From NCBI RefSeq assembly GCF_020085105.1, contig NC_058044.1, positions 34,746,952-34,810,951 of the forward strand: DNA of 64,000 nt. Direction: 5' to 3'. Positions 1-9,762 of the stretch are shown here, piece by piece. Source of the DNA: Siniperca chuatsi. Its lineage: Eukaryota > Chordata > Actinopteri > Centrarchiformes > Sinipercidae. The first letter of the stretch is position 1, and each line of letters begins with the position of its first letter. The notes below the pieces were generated by a model. The model saw nothing but the letters and a program-made list of their open reading frames with translations. It made no database searches and was not told the origin of the DNA. A program made the translations under genes and the position numbers.

Positions 1-194
1 TGATGGTAAATGTAGTTAATTGAAGCAATAAGTTCTCCTGCTCGTGGAGCCAAGCTGGCAGTGCCTACCTGTACCAGGATGCATTGCGTGCAAGCTTCTG
101 ATGCCCACGCCCACCCAGCGGGCCACTACAGCTCTGAGCCGGTGCTAATCAAAGTTACACAGCGTTGTCAAGCAAATTAGATCCTGCATTTGAA

Positions 195-345
195 AAACTG
201 CCCACACTGAAATTCATTGCAGCAGAATGATCCAATTTCTGTTGGCATCGGAGGACAATTTGAGCAAAGGCACCACCAGTCAATGTATGCTCTCAGCAGC
301 TGGGGTTCTGGAGGGTCTGGTTCTAGTTCCGCCAGCCATATCCTC
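195..345 (-). pseudogene. P2X7-like cysteine-motif remnant
   Basis: Read on the minus strand, this stretch encodes CLCSNCPPMPTEIGSFCC followed by NEF. It resembles the cysteine-rich intracellular domain of P2X7 and the many transposon-borne copies of that domain in fish (CxCGxCxxMPTxxExxCC). The core lies at about 210-278. An open frame continues upstream and a stop comes soon after, so only part of the domain is present. No flanking exon signals or transposase were recognised. It is most likely a transposon-derived scrap, and the family call rests on one motif. Confidence 0.33.
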
Positions 346-903
346 TTGCACGGTTGCAGCTGTGATTGCGGTGGCAGCCTCTGCCACAGCCCAAACAGGA
401 AGTCAAGAGGGCTGTCACATTGCCAACAGGACAGAGAAAGCCTGAATCAAAATGTAAATAAGAAATGGTTCAGATGCAAGTAAGCTGAGAGCACAGTGAT
501 CATATTTACAGTGTCAGAACTTTCAAAACATTTCTAGCAGTGCCTTCATCTATGTGCATTAGCTTTGAAACTGGCCTTATTTAATCACTATGTAACCAAG
601 GTGGCATTGGGAAGGCACAACTTCCCTCTGCATTAACTCTCACTGTGGTGTAGTTTGAGTAGCAGGGAACGTAGGACTAGGGAGAAAAAGGGGACTGAGT
701 ATACAGGGCCCTCATGTGAGGAGGGCTCACAAAGATATTAGAATGAACAGCTGTGGATGCGGGGAGGGGCCCATAGAGAATGCCTATGTACAGGGTCCAG
801 AATTTTGTGCTACGCCCCTGTTGTGTAGAAGCAGTGAGTACTGACATACTGGCAGCTCAGTCTCTGATCTCTGTCGCCCTGCAGTCCCACACTCCTCCAG
901 CAG
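346..903. other. Non-coding stretch before first recognised TMEM132 exon
   Basis: I see no coding exon or recognised repeat here. It is probably intron of the TMEM132-family gene, because the first recognised exon at 904 starts in phase 0 behind a good acceptor and lies well inside the protein family. Confidence 0.5.
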
Positions 904-1080
904 GTGGTGTGTCTGTCAGTCGACGGCCTGAGGCAGAGCTTCGGTATTGCCATGACCGTGTCTGCCAACTGGTGGGTGGAGTACTCTGGGCATAGTAACC
1001 CCCTATCGCCACACGGGGCAGCAGTGAGCATCTTCTCATTCACTGATCGACACATCTTTGGCATCACTCCCATCACAGAG
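904..1080 (+). CDS. tmem132: TMEM132-family protein, internal exon (first seen)
   Basis: A 177-base exon (59 codons, phase 0 on both sides) lies between an acceptor ending CAG at 903 and a donor GTACTT at 1081. The peptide contains ANWWVEY and ends IFGITPITE. These match the part of the extracellular region of TMEM132 proteins just before the conserved NTAILT segment. TMEM132 proteins are single-pass membrane proteins with cohesin-like and Ig-like (BIG) extracellular domains, proposed to link cell adhesion to the actin cytoskeleton. Earlier exons, including the signal peptide, lie outside the window or were not recognised. The paralogue (A to E) cannot be decided here. Confidence 0.8.
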
Positions 1081-1220
1081 GTACTTCATTCATTTATTCA
1101 TTCATTCAATCCCAACGCAAAGATCATAATTTTATGAACTTTCAAATCTTTAAAGGTCCATCTAATCTGATTTGTTTCAACATAATTTTAATTGTGTGTT
1201 TTCTGATCCTCTTTCGTCAG

Positions 1221-1364
1221 AGTAACACGATCATCAACACAGCCATACTGACCAATCAGCTGGTGTCACTTCCTGTCATTGTGCTGGCCATAAGTCGTGA
1301 TGGGAAGGTGTCAGATGTCACCTCTGCTGTCACGTGTCACTCTACCAATGAGAACACTGTCAAG
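1221..1364 (+). CDS. tmem132: TMEM132-family protein, internal exon
   Basis: The exon has 48 codons, phase 0 on both sides, acceptor TTTCGTCAG and donor GTGCAA. It encodes the family hallmark NTAILTNQLVSLPVIVLAI, followed by DGKVSDVTSAVTC. In known TMEM132 proteins this is an NTAILT...V.VPV segment leading into a BIG-like extracellular domain. It joins in frame to the next exon at 6124 (ends NTVK, continues VSSDC). The intervening intron (1365-6123) is filled by an antisense Ty3/gypsy relic. Confidence 0.9.
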
Positions 1365-1799
1365 GTGCAATACAGTCAAACACAAAAAATTCTGTCAAAA
1401 GATTTTAACCTGTCTCTGTTCAAGGATGGTCTTTGGCATCGAAAAAGACCATCAAAGCGACTAAGTGGATCTTGAAGATTGTTTTTGTCAAACGACTACT
1501 TCCAAAATTAAGAATGAACAGGCGCTCAACTTTAGCATAGCTTAGCAAAAAAGACTGGAAGCAGGGGGCAAACTGCTGACATAAACTAAGCAATAAGTAA
1601 CAATGTACTCATATTAAAGGACATTTATTTGAAAATCAACAAAAATAAATATTGTTATATTGCGACCTCTCCCAGAGGACAGATGTTGTTTATCTGACTT
1701 ATCTGCTATCATGTGTCAATTTCAAATTCAATCAATTTTTTTGTCCAAATTATCACCTTATAAAGTTATGATTACCTTGTTAGCAAACAGATGCTTATT
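1365..1799. other. Intron, left part
   Basis: This is intronic sequence of the TMEM132-family gene. A short piece at about 1535-1590 (TTAGCATAGCTTAGCA followed by CTGGAAGCAGGGGG) belongs to a repeat seen again near 19160 and 43910. I recognise nothing else. Confidence 0.5.
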
Positions 1800-2045
1800 T
1801 ACACATCCAGCAGACACAGAGCAATGTGATAATTTATTAGGGGTGGTCTGTGTCACCTGATGAGTCCAATATTCTCACTCTGTTAGCTCTGTCTCTGGTC
1901 TCCACCAGCTCCTGAGGGAAATATCTGGCTCTTTAGCTGGTAAATGCTCCACTATGTTCACCAGCTGCTCTCTAACTGTATTTGTCTGCTGTTCTGTTGT
2001 TTCTTGCTGAGCAGGTAGTGTACAGTGGATTTATCAAAGCTATTT
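1800..2045 (+). repeat. Left half of an interspersed repeat split by the gypsy element
   Basis: This stretch aligns by eye with 23415-23640. Shared blocks include CCAGCAGACACAGAGCAA, GTCACCTGATGA, and CTCCTGAGGGAAA followed by ATCTGGCTCTTTAGCTG and ATGCTCCACTATGTTCA. The remainder of the same repeat (CAATGAGCTGAAAGA and beyond) appears on the far side of the gypsy relic at about 5840. The retroelement therefore landed in an older repeat. The repeat family is not identified. Confidence 0.65.
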
Positions 2046-2057
2046 CACAGCTGCTGC

Positions 2058-2230
2058 TGTCGTATGTACAATCTTTCGAACCCACAAATGCAGAACACAC
2101 TAGTAGTCTTTTACAACCAATTCACACTTTATTTAGAATGTTAGCAGGAATAGTGGGAAGGGGTGTAATTGTTCAGAGCAAAGCCTGAACAATTACACCC
2201 CAAACTAGATAACCCAGGGGGAGTAGCAAT
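2058..2230 (-). repeat. Possible 3' LTR remnant of the gypsy element
   Basis: In minus orientation this stretch lies downstream of integrase, contains AATAAAG and ends ...TACGACA. This fits a degraded 3' LTR with a polyadenylation signal. No matching 5' LTR was found near 5835, so the assignment is an inference. Confidence 0.35.
2160..2201. repeat. Perfect 17-bp inverted repeat (hairpin)
   Basis: GGGGTGTAATTGTTCAG at 2160-2176 is followed by an 8-base spacer and its exact reverse complement at 2185-2201. It lies inside or at the edge of the LTR-like end of the gypsy relic. Confidence 0.9.
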
Positions 2231-2795
2231 GGTTCCAGCGTGGAGACTGAAGCAGCGGTCACCCGACTAACTTGGTTTAGACGCTGTGTGGGTCTGGACA
2301 GGCAGACTGGTCCATGAGGCAGGGTGTAGGTGATACCGTGTAGACCTGGGCTGGCCGTGGGGTGGAGTTTGTTGTGGTATGTGGAGACTGACCATCAGTG
2401 GAACCAAGATCATGGAGCAGGTTGGATGCAAAAGGTCTGGCTCCGTGGTGGAGTAGTTGGAGACAAGGTGGGGTGGCTGGAGAGACCGGCAGGCAGGCTG
2501 ACAGGAATCCAGACAATGACAGGAACTTTGATCACCGAGTGCTGGAAGACACTGGCTTGTGTTGAGATACATGAAAGGTAGGATGAACTCTCGTGGAGCG
2601 GGGTAATTTCAACCTGACAGCAGATGGGTTAATGATGCGATCAATGACGAATGGACCAATGTAGCGGGAAGACAGTTTCTTTGACTCGGTCCTTTAAGGG
2701 ATATTTTTTTAAGACAACCAAACACTCTGACCTGGTTCATAAGTTGGCGCTGGTATCCGGTGTCGATCTGCGATTTGACGGTTCCTCTCGGCCGA

Positions 2796-3485
2796 CTAGA
2801 GAAGAGCTGCTCGGGTCTCTCTCCAGATCTTCTGGCAATGGTGAAGGTGGTGCTGCACGGACGGAACTGCGAGCTCACTTTCCTGGGATGGAAACAGGGG
2901 CGGTTGATATCCTAGTAAGGACTCAAATGGGGAGAGGCCAGAAGCAGCGCAGGTCAGGGAATTGTGTGCATATTCCACCCAGGGGAGTTGGGAACTCCAA
3001 GAAGATGGATTAGCGGCGGCTACGCAGCGAAGGGTTGCTTCAAGGTCCTGGTTCTCCCTCTCCATCTGACCGTTGGACTGCGGGTGGAAGCTGGAGGAAA
3101 GGCTGATGGTGGCTCCCAAAGCTTGGCCAAAAGATCTCCATACCTGCGAGATGAACTGGGGACCCCAGTCTGAGACATCCAGCAGGATCCCGTGGAGATC
3201 GAACACTTCAGGAGTCAGGGTCAGTAGGTCTGCAGTCTCCAGAGCTGAAGGGAGCTTTGGTAATGCCACGAAGTGTACCGCCTTGGAAACCTGGTCTGCT
3301 ATGGTGAATATAGTGGTGTTACCCTGTGATGGAGGCAGTCCGGTAACAAAGTCTAGGGCGATTTGGGACCATGGGCAACTGGGGACCGGGAGTGGTTGTA
3401 GCAGACTGACCGGCGGTCGATGAGAAGACTTCCCTCGAGCACAGACAGTAACAGGCGGCCACAAAGGCTGGCTATCGGCCTCCAT
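2796..3485 (-). pseudogene. Gypsy integrase core (degenerate)
   Basis: An open frame of about 229 residues has the integrase core signature: [16 protein letters not shown] with the first catalytic Asp, [15 protein letters not shown] with the second Asp, and [10 protein letters not shown] with the catalytic Glu. A W stands where related elements usually have R in the xDRGPQF block. It would act in nuclear integration of retrotransposon cDNA. The HHCC zinc-binding part upstream (about 3490-3560) is out of frame. The rest of the element is broken, so the product is not expected to be functional. Confidence 0.85.
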
Positions 3486-3953
3486 GGTGGGCCATCACAA
3501 ATGCCGTCGGAGGAGGGAGAGGGTTCGAGTGATTCCAGGGTGACAGGCAAAGCGGGAGTTGTGGACCCACTGAAGCACTTGGGAGCGAGTGGCGTCTGGA
3601 AAAAAACGTGCGGTTAGGAGGACCGTTGCCTGGGTCTGGCTGATCCCTCTGGGCCTCCCTCACCACGGTTTCTATTTCCCAAGTCAGGGTGGCTACCAAG
3701 CAGGTGGGACGCAGAATAGTGTCAGATCCAGTTTTGGGGTCCAGGGAAAGATCTTGACGGGATAGTGCGTTGGCCTTGATGTTCTTAGATTCAAGCCAGT
3801 AGGTGAGGGTGAACTTGAAACGCCCAAAAAACAATGCCCATCATGCCTGGCGAGAGTTGAGCCTCTTAGCTGACTGAAAGTATTTAAGGTTCTTGTGGTC
3901 CGTCCACAATAGGAATGGTTGTTCTGCTCCTTCTAACCAGTGGCGCCACTCCT

Positions 3954-4256
3954 TCAACGCCATCTTAACCGCCAATAACTCCCTGTTGCCCACATCATAG
4001 TTTCGTTCGGCAGGAGTGAGTCGTTGGGAGAAAAAGGAACAGAGATGAAGTATCTGGTCGGTGTTGGAGTACTGGGAGAGTACGGCCCCGACTCCGATGC
4101 ATCAACTTCCACTGTGAATTGGCGTGCAGGATCAGGTTGGATCAGGATAGGAGCGGAGGTGAACAGAGCCTTAAGTTTGGCCAAGGCAGCATCTGCTTCG
4201 GCGTTCCAGGCAAAGGGCACCTTGGAGGAGGTGAGCTTGGTGAGTGGGACCGCCAC
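3954..4256 (-). pseudogene. Gypsy RNase H segment (degenerate)
   Basis: The frame begins with the tether after reverse transcriptase ([24 protein letters not shown]) and runs into [11 protein letters not shown], the start of RNase H with its first catalytic Asp. A frame change follows. The remainder of RNase H, including a piece at 3780-3834 reading LTYWLESKNIKANALSR, lies in another frame. Confidence 0.8.
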
Positions 4257-4612
4257 ACGACAGTAGTCTCAGATGAACCTCCAGTAGAAGTTGGCAAATC
4301 CTAGGAAGAGTTGTAGTTGCTTGCGATTGTGGGCCACTCCGAGACTGCTTTTACCTTGGCCGGGTCCGTCCTCATCTGCTCACTCTCCAGGATGTACCCC
4401 AAGAAGCTCACTGAGTCAGCATGGAATTTGCATTTCTCTGCCTTGACAAAGTGACAGTTCTCCAGGATTGTTGTAAGACCTGACGGACGTGACTGATGTG
4501 ACTAGCTGGGTCTCGGGAGAAGATGAGAATGTCGTTGAGGTAGACGACGGTTTACGAAGTCGCGGAGGATGTCATTGACCAGGGCTTGGAACACCGCCGG
4601 TGCATTGGTGAG

Positions 4613-4942
4613 TCAGAATGGCATGACCAGGTACTCAAAGTGGCCCAGGGGTGTGTTGAAGGCGGTCTTCCATTCATCCCCCTCCCGTATCCGAACCAGG
4701 TGATAGGCATTGCGAAGGTCCAGTTTTGTGACTATGGTGGCCCTGTGGAGGGGTTCAAAGGCTGAGTTTATTACAGGCAGGGGGTACTTGTTCTTTATGG
4801 TGATCTGGTTGAGGCCTCTATATTCAATGCAGGGTCGCAGTGTCTTGTCTTTCTTTGCTACAAAGAAAAAACCTGCCCCCACAGATGAGGAAGAGGCCCA
4901 AATGAGGCCTGCCTGTACCAAGTCTCTTATATAGGTCTCCAT
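4613..4942 (-). pseudogene. Gypsy reverse transcriptase, fingers and palm (degenerate)
   Basis: The frame encodes typical Ty3/gypsy reverse transcriptase blocks: [20 protein letters not shown] (fingers), [13 protein letters not shown] (first catalytic Asp in the LDLR block) and [17 protein letters not shown]. The part with the YxDD block lies just beyond, at about 4515-4610, in a broken frame reading roughly VVYLNDIL. Confidence 0.9.
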
Positions 4943-4957
4943 GGCCTCCCGTTCGGG

Positions 4958-5356
4958 TCAAGACAAGTTGTAGAGGCAGCTCGAGGGCAGAGAAGCTCCG
5001 GGAAGGAGATCGATGGCACAGTCATAGGGGCAATGTGGTGGTAGAGACAGGGCCAAGTCCTTGCTAAAAACTTCTCGTAGATCGTGGTATTCTTTTGGGA
5101 TCGAGGCTAGGTCTGGGGGTGTTGGTTTGGGTGGTGGTGTCTTAACCTCCGAGGGAGATCGGGCAGACTGGAGGCAGGTGGAGAAGCAGTAGGTACTCCA
5201 GCTCAGGATTCTCCTCGTCTTCCAGTCAATGTGAGGGTTATGTTGCCGCAGCCAGGCGTAACTCAGAACTAGGGGTGTCCGAGGTGCCGAGATGAGCTGG
5301 AAGTGGAGGTCTTTGCGGTGATTGCCGGACAGAACCATGGAGACCGGGACTGCCAT
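4958..5356 (-). pseudogene. Gypsy protease/RT linker (degenerate)
   Basis: The frame contains [18 protein letters not shown] (end of the aspartic protease region) and [16 protein letters not shown] (the usual entry to gypsy reverse transcriptase). It runs almost directly into the reverse transcriptase frame at 4942. The protease active site itself, upstream at about 5400-5520, is poorly preserved and I could not place it. Confidence 0.7.
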
Positions 5357-5516
5357 CCAGCGCCTCCACCTTCCGTGGCCACTGCAAGGCCTCCATGGGG
5401 ATGCCTGCCTGTCAGGCTAGCTCCACGTCCAGGAAGTTGTCCTCTGCCCCCGAGTTGACCAGGGCTAGCAGAGGAAGAGATCCGCGTGGGTGGTGAAGAG
5501 TAGCCAGGATTTGTAG

Positions 5517-5835
5517 TCAAGGCGGTTCCGGCTGTCGGGGGTTGTTGTGGCTCACCAGAACCCCCACTGTAACTGGTGAGCCTAATCTTTTGGCCTCATG
5601 GGGCATGTGGCCAGGAAGTGGCCCTGGCGGCCGCAATAGAAACATTCCCCCGCCGTATGTCAGCGTAGATGTTCCGCCGGCGTGAGGTGGGCTTGGCCAA
5701 GTTGCATAGGCTGGCTGGCTGGGCTGGCTGGTGGTGGTGAGAGGTCGGCTAGCGTGCGTCGCAGCTGCTGCTGCTGCTGGAAACAAGGTTGATGAGAGCC
5801 ATGAGACTGAACCAAAACAGTAAAGTTTTTGTCTG
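5517..5835 (-). pseudogene. Gypsy gag nucleocapsid remnant
   Basis: The minus strand reads ECFYCGRQGHFLATC at about 5593-5640, a CX2CX4HX4C zinc knuckle as in retrotransposon gag. The capsid part is mostly lost. A Gln-rich run (the CTG/CAG stretch near 5770) precedes the knuckle. Confidence 0.65.
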
Positions 5836-5935
5836 TAAAACCAAAGCAATGAGCTGAAAGAGCTTTAGAGCTGAGGGGGTAATTCTCTGTAGGTTCGTCA
5901 CTACGAGCAAAACCTTTCACATTACACATAGTCAT
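5836..5935 (+). repeat. Right half of the interspersed repeat split by gypsy
   Basis: The blocks CAATGAGCTGAAAGA, then GAGCTGAGGG and TTCTCTGTAGGTTCG, correspond in order to 23660-23740. They continue the repeat that begins at 1800. Confidence 0.6.
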
Positions 5936-6123
5936 TTAACCCATTGTTGTCATTAAAATATTGATTGCTTCAGCTTTATATAAGTGACATTGTTATATTT
6001 AAACATTCAATTAGAACAAATCTAAATTAAAAGCATCTTCTCTAATGTTTTGATTGACTTAATATACATACTGTACACATGTCCTATAATCTTGTCCTCT
6101 GTCTGTATCCATCCTAACCACAG

Positions 6124-6326
6124 GTGTCCAGTGATTGCTCCACCCTCTTTGTGGACGGCAGCGAATCAGGGTTGGGTAACACCTGTGCAATAGTGGAGTT
6201 TCTACTGGGCACGCTCAGTGGCTCTGTGTGTCTGGAGGTGTGGGCTCCTTCAGTGCCCCTGCGAGTGACCTTGGCAGACCCCGTTCTCAATGCCATCGAT
6301 GGCTGGAACCACTTCACAGAGAAAGG
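6124..6326 (+). CDS. tmem132: TMEM132-family protein, internal exon
   Basis: This 203-base exon (phase 0 in, phase 2 out) has acceptor AACCACAG and donor GTAGGA. The peptide begins VSSDCSTLFVDGSESG and includes VCLEVWAPSVPLRVTLADP and GWNHF. It matches the TMEM132 pattern (KVS..CD..FV.GKE ... VWVPRLPLQIE.SD ... GWR). It lies in an extracellular BIG-like domain. The next exon at 8706 supplies the single base that completes the split codon. Confidence 0.9.
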
Positions 6327-7299
6327 GTAGGAGACATCCACAATGTGTCGTCTGTGGTTTATTTAACCTTTCTATATGCCTTTGTGTGGGTGTTTCTGGA
6401 GGTCCGCTGGAGACTCAAAAATTAAATGAAAGTCCTCTTTAGCCCCAGTGTTTCCTCTAAGTATTTCATTCAATAAATTCTGAAGGTGGCCATATGTTTT
6501 CTTTAATGCACAGGCTGGGAAACCCTATCAGACAATGTCAAGCACTCTTTGGCCAAAAATATATAAATATGCAATAGAATAATAACTTTTCACTAAAGAA
6601 CAACCACAATGATGAGCCTTAGACTACAGTGTTAGCTAAAGCTGGAACAGTGTGAGGAATATAGGATGTCTTACCAAAAGCTCTTGTTGTGGTCCTGTGA
6701 TGAGTGTTCTGAATTAATCCTGTTATGTCATCACAGTTGTGATTTTTCATTTCTTAGAGACCAAAGACTGCAAATACAGTTTAGTCTGTGGTTTTGAGCT
6801 CTGTAAATAGACTACATAATCCACAAGTAGTCTACATACAGTAATGTGCAGACATCCCACTGAGCAATAGACGTCATTTCAATATCGCCTCTATGCTTTA
6901 GCTCTGAGACCAGGATTTCTTGGGTTATGTATAGCCCGGTTTTAGACCATATTTTAAAAACATCATTACATATTTTTAAAATGCATACAAACCTGTAAAT
7001 ATGTAACATAAGCCTTGTACAACCCCAGGTTTACAGTATAACTGTTTCTTTTTAGGCTTTTTAGGACGTCTGGTGACGTAGTATACAGAGTGAAAAGATG
7101 TCTACATTGCCACAAGGATGTGGTGGATAAGTGGGTTACACTCAGGGCTGGCTCTTGGTACATTGGGGGTTCAAGTTTCATGTGTGTCATGTTCTTATTG
7201 GTGTTCACTTGAGAAATTTGGATGTGGTTTTTTAGTTACGCTAGTGACAATAAGCTATTATTTGCACAAAAGCGAATCCTATAGTCATTAAGGAAGGAA
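6327..7299. other. Intron, no recognised feature
   Basis: AT-rich intron of the TMEM132-family gene. I see no exon, and no repeat I can name. Confidence 0.5.
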
Positions 7300-7545
7300 G
7301 AGCAGTTCAGTCTTGTCGAGGTTGAGCTTCAGGTGGTGTGCAGACATCCACTGAGAGATGTCAGCCAGACACGCAGAGATTTGTGCTGCCACCTGGGTTT
7401 CAGACAGGGTAAAAGACAGAATTAGCATGAATTAGCTGAGTGTCATCTGCATAGCAGTGGCAGGGAAATCCATGTGAGTGAATGACAGAGCCAAATGACT
7501 TGGTGTAAAAAGAAAAGAGGAGGGGACTTGAACTGTATCACTGAC
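7300..7545 (-). pseudogene. L2-like LINE reverse transcriptase scrap
   Basis: The minus strand reads CYADDTQL (the YADD active site) in one frame and, after a frameshift, ISACLADISQWMSAHHLKLN with DKTELLF. This is the palm-to-thumb junction of a CR1/L2-type non-LTR reverse transcriptase. It is a short dead fragment in a TMEM132-family intron. Confidence 0.75.
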
Positions 7546-8580
7546 TGTATTTACAAAGACTTTTGTGTTTCCTAACACTACTGGAGGTAAATTAATAACT
7601 AGTTAGTAAAGATTACAATTATACTGGACCAGAGGTTCAGTATACAGTTCAATTCCACAAAGATACCTCAGTTTCAATTCAGCAGCAAATAATTTCTTTT
7701 GTCACTCTGTTTTTGGTTTTGAACCACTGAGTTGTTTTTAACTACTTTTTTGTCTGACTGGGCATCCTAATATTGGTAATTTGGAATCTCAATTCTCAGT
7801 ATTTGGATCCAATATTCGGAAGGTAACAATAATACTCACTATTCACTGTATTAGCATAACAAAATCACCATAACCAAGGCACCATAATACACCACATCAA
7901 TAATATGAATACTCAGTTCATTCACTTAAACCAGAAATGGTTGCAACTCAGTCCTTCCGCAGACAACCAGAATGCGTTTGAAGAAGAATGAAGAAGGTAA
8001 GTGTCTTTTCCAAACCAAGTCAAAAAAGGGGTAAAGTCAGAGTCTGGGATTTGGGGTTGTGCAAGTGGTCCTGAGAGCTGAGTGTAAGAGTGGTGCTGGC
8101 CTTGTGCAGTATATTATGTTTACCCTACCCCCATGGCAGGAGAGGGGTAAGGTCAGCAGTTCTTGGCTCTGGGCTCTTCAATTCAGGGATCTAGACGTCT
8201 CGTCTGGGTAAGCCCTAACTTCAAATCAATTCAAAAACATGACCTGCAATCATTGACATGGCCAGGATTGTTCATTAATCAATTGCCTTTCAAATGCCTT
8301 TCTGATTTGTCAGTAATTGTTAATTCCTTTAACTTCAACAAAACATTTACATATAATGTAAATTGTACAATCAACATAACATTTTAAATAACCTTTATAG
8401 TAAATTAATTTCTGAGTGAAACACTGTTTCATGAATTACAAACTATACAGTGTACACTTGATGCAATATTCACTTGAACTCGTTAGCTTAGCCTAGCACC
8501 TTGTGGCACAGCATTCATTTATTTATTTTTACCACGACTCACCAATTCGGGAGTCACTCGGCAGGTTTCAGTGAGCAGGG

Positions 8581-8583
<3 letters not shown>
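7546..8583. other. Intron, no recognised feature
   Basis: AT-rich intronic sequence in which I recognise nothing. Confidence 0.5.

Positions 8584-8615
<32 letters not shown>
8584..8615. repeat. (CA)16 microsatellite
   Basis: Sixteen uninterrupted CA units lie about 90 bases upstream of the exon at 8706. Confidence 0.97.
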
Positions 8616-8616
<1 letters not shown>

Positions 8617-8705
8617 CTATGTGTGTACATGCTGTTACCGTTCTGATTTGACAACGTCATATTGTGTTTTTACTTTAGTTCTTCATGTGTGTCCTGTCTC
8701 CTTAG

Positions 8706-8925
8706 GTGTGTGCCGGTGTATCAGCGTTCCTCAGTCCAGGTTCTGACTCAATTCACAGCTCAGGACTCCCACAGTAGAACCACACATCTGCTGGGCTCAT
8801 CTGATTGGTTTGTGGATGTTACAGAGCTGGTCCGTAACTGGCTGAGAGTAGATGACCCTCGAGTGGCTTCCCTTGGCACCCAGACCAACCTGATTGGTTT
8901 ACGACCAGGAAAGACATCACTCCAT
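8706..8925 (+). CDS. tmem132: TMEM132-family protein, internal exon
   Basis: This 220-base exon has acceptor CTCCTTAG and donor GTAGGT. Its first base completes the codon split at 6326, and it ends in phase 0. The peptide VYQRSSVQVLTQF ... GSSDWFVDVTELV ... VDDPRVASL ... IGLRPGKTSLH matches the TMEM132 blocks Y..ATVQV.T.F, DW.VDITDLV, V.DPRIA.L and G.EPG.T.I.V. It encodes part of the membrane-proximal extracellular region. Confidence 0.93.
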
Positions 8926-8974
8926 GTAGGTGATAGTTGTACATCAATTCATTTGGACATCTTCACTTACTGAG

Positions 8975-9005
<31 letters not shown>

Positions 9006-9022
9006 TTTCTCTCTCTCTCTCA
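8975..9022. repeat. (CAT)n and (CT)n microsatellite
   Basis: About ten CAT units are followed by a CT tract that also serves as the polypyrimidine tract of the acceptor at 9023. The intron is only 98 bases, so variation in repeat number falls right at the splice site. Confidence 0.9.
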
Positions 9023-9023
9023 G

Positions 9024-9215
9024 GTTGTCTCTGAGCAATGGGATGGCGTGCTGGGCAGATGTGACATCACTGTGACCTCTGACCCCGTAACCCCCGGGGA
9101 CCTGTCTGTGCAGGTGGTCAGCGGCCTCGGCATGTCAGTCACGGCCAGCCCAGCCCACCCTTCCATCGTCACAACAACAGTGACAGCCTACAACATCCTG
9201 TACAACCATCACCAG
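9024..9215 (+). CDS. tmem132: TMEM132-family protein, internal exon
   Basis: The exon has 64 codons, phase 0 on both sides, acceptor CTCTCAG and donor GTGAGA. It encodes GRCDITVTSDPVTPGDLSVQ and VVSGLGMSVTASP. It corresponds to the TMEM132 segment V.D..V.I.DL.VQLV.GLSLSL that precedes the I.AWLQFSDGS block, which here starts the next exon. Confidence 0.93.
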
Positions 9216-9762
9216 GTGAGAGTGATGTTGATGAGGTTGATTTATGATGTGTGAAGACAGTTCTTCATATAGTGCAGGCACTGTAAATTCTCAAATAAAG
9301 CAGGTATTCAAATAATAGCATTAGGGTGTGGCCAGCACAAGGTACGCTGCTGATAAAGGGGGGTTAAAATGACCTTCACTATAATGGCTCACATGGTAAA
9401 TTAAGCATAATGTACTGTACATTTCCACAGCGCTAATTCCATGAGTACAAAAACAGAGTCGTAACATATGCAGTACTTTGGTCCAGCTTTACTCTAGCAG
9501 CATCACCTGGTCAAAATGGCCTTAGTTCAGGCACTGACGAGCAGTAAAGTCATGTGTTAGTTGATTGGCATCAGCTGTTTCATTCATGCTTCACCATCAC
9601 TGGCTCATTCACCAGCTGTTTGGCTACCAGCTGTCTAGTAACATCATTCATGCAGGTGGCCATTATTACCCAACACCTTTTACTACCCAAGTGGTGTTCA
9701 GTTGTTGGACTTCTGTGCTAGTTGCAGTTTGTCCATAACTAACACCATGTTCAAGCACAAGG
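9216..9762. other. Intron before the RTE-like LINE
   Basis: Intronic sequence without a recognised exon or named repeat. Confidence 0.5.

Larger units (their letters stand above)
2058..5835 (-). mobile_element. Degenerate Ty3/gypsy LTR retrotransposon
   Basis: The minus strand carries, in order from high to low coordinates, a gag CCHC knuckle (about 5590-5640), a protease/linker region, reverse transcriptase, RNase H, integrase and a C-terminal region. This pol order is diagnostic of Ty3/gypsy (Metaviridae). The reading frame is broken at several places, so it is a dead copy. It lies antisense in a TMEM132-family intron and interrupts an older repeat. The integrase is followed by a stretch (about 2610-2800) resembling the chromodomain-proximal tail of chromoviral elements, but I cannot confirm a chromodomain. 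Boundaries are approximate. One LTR-like end is visible on the low-coordinate side and none on the other. Confidence 0.85.

Noticed and set aside
810..1076. Minus-strand open frame over the first TMEM132 exon
   Set aside because: Antisense shadow. The plus strand has acceptor, donor and family match.
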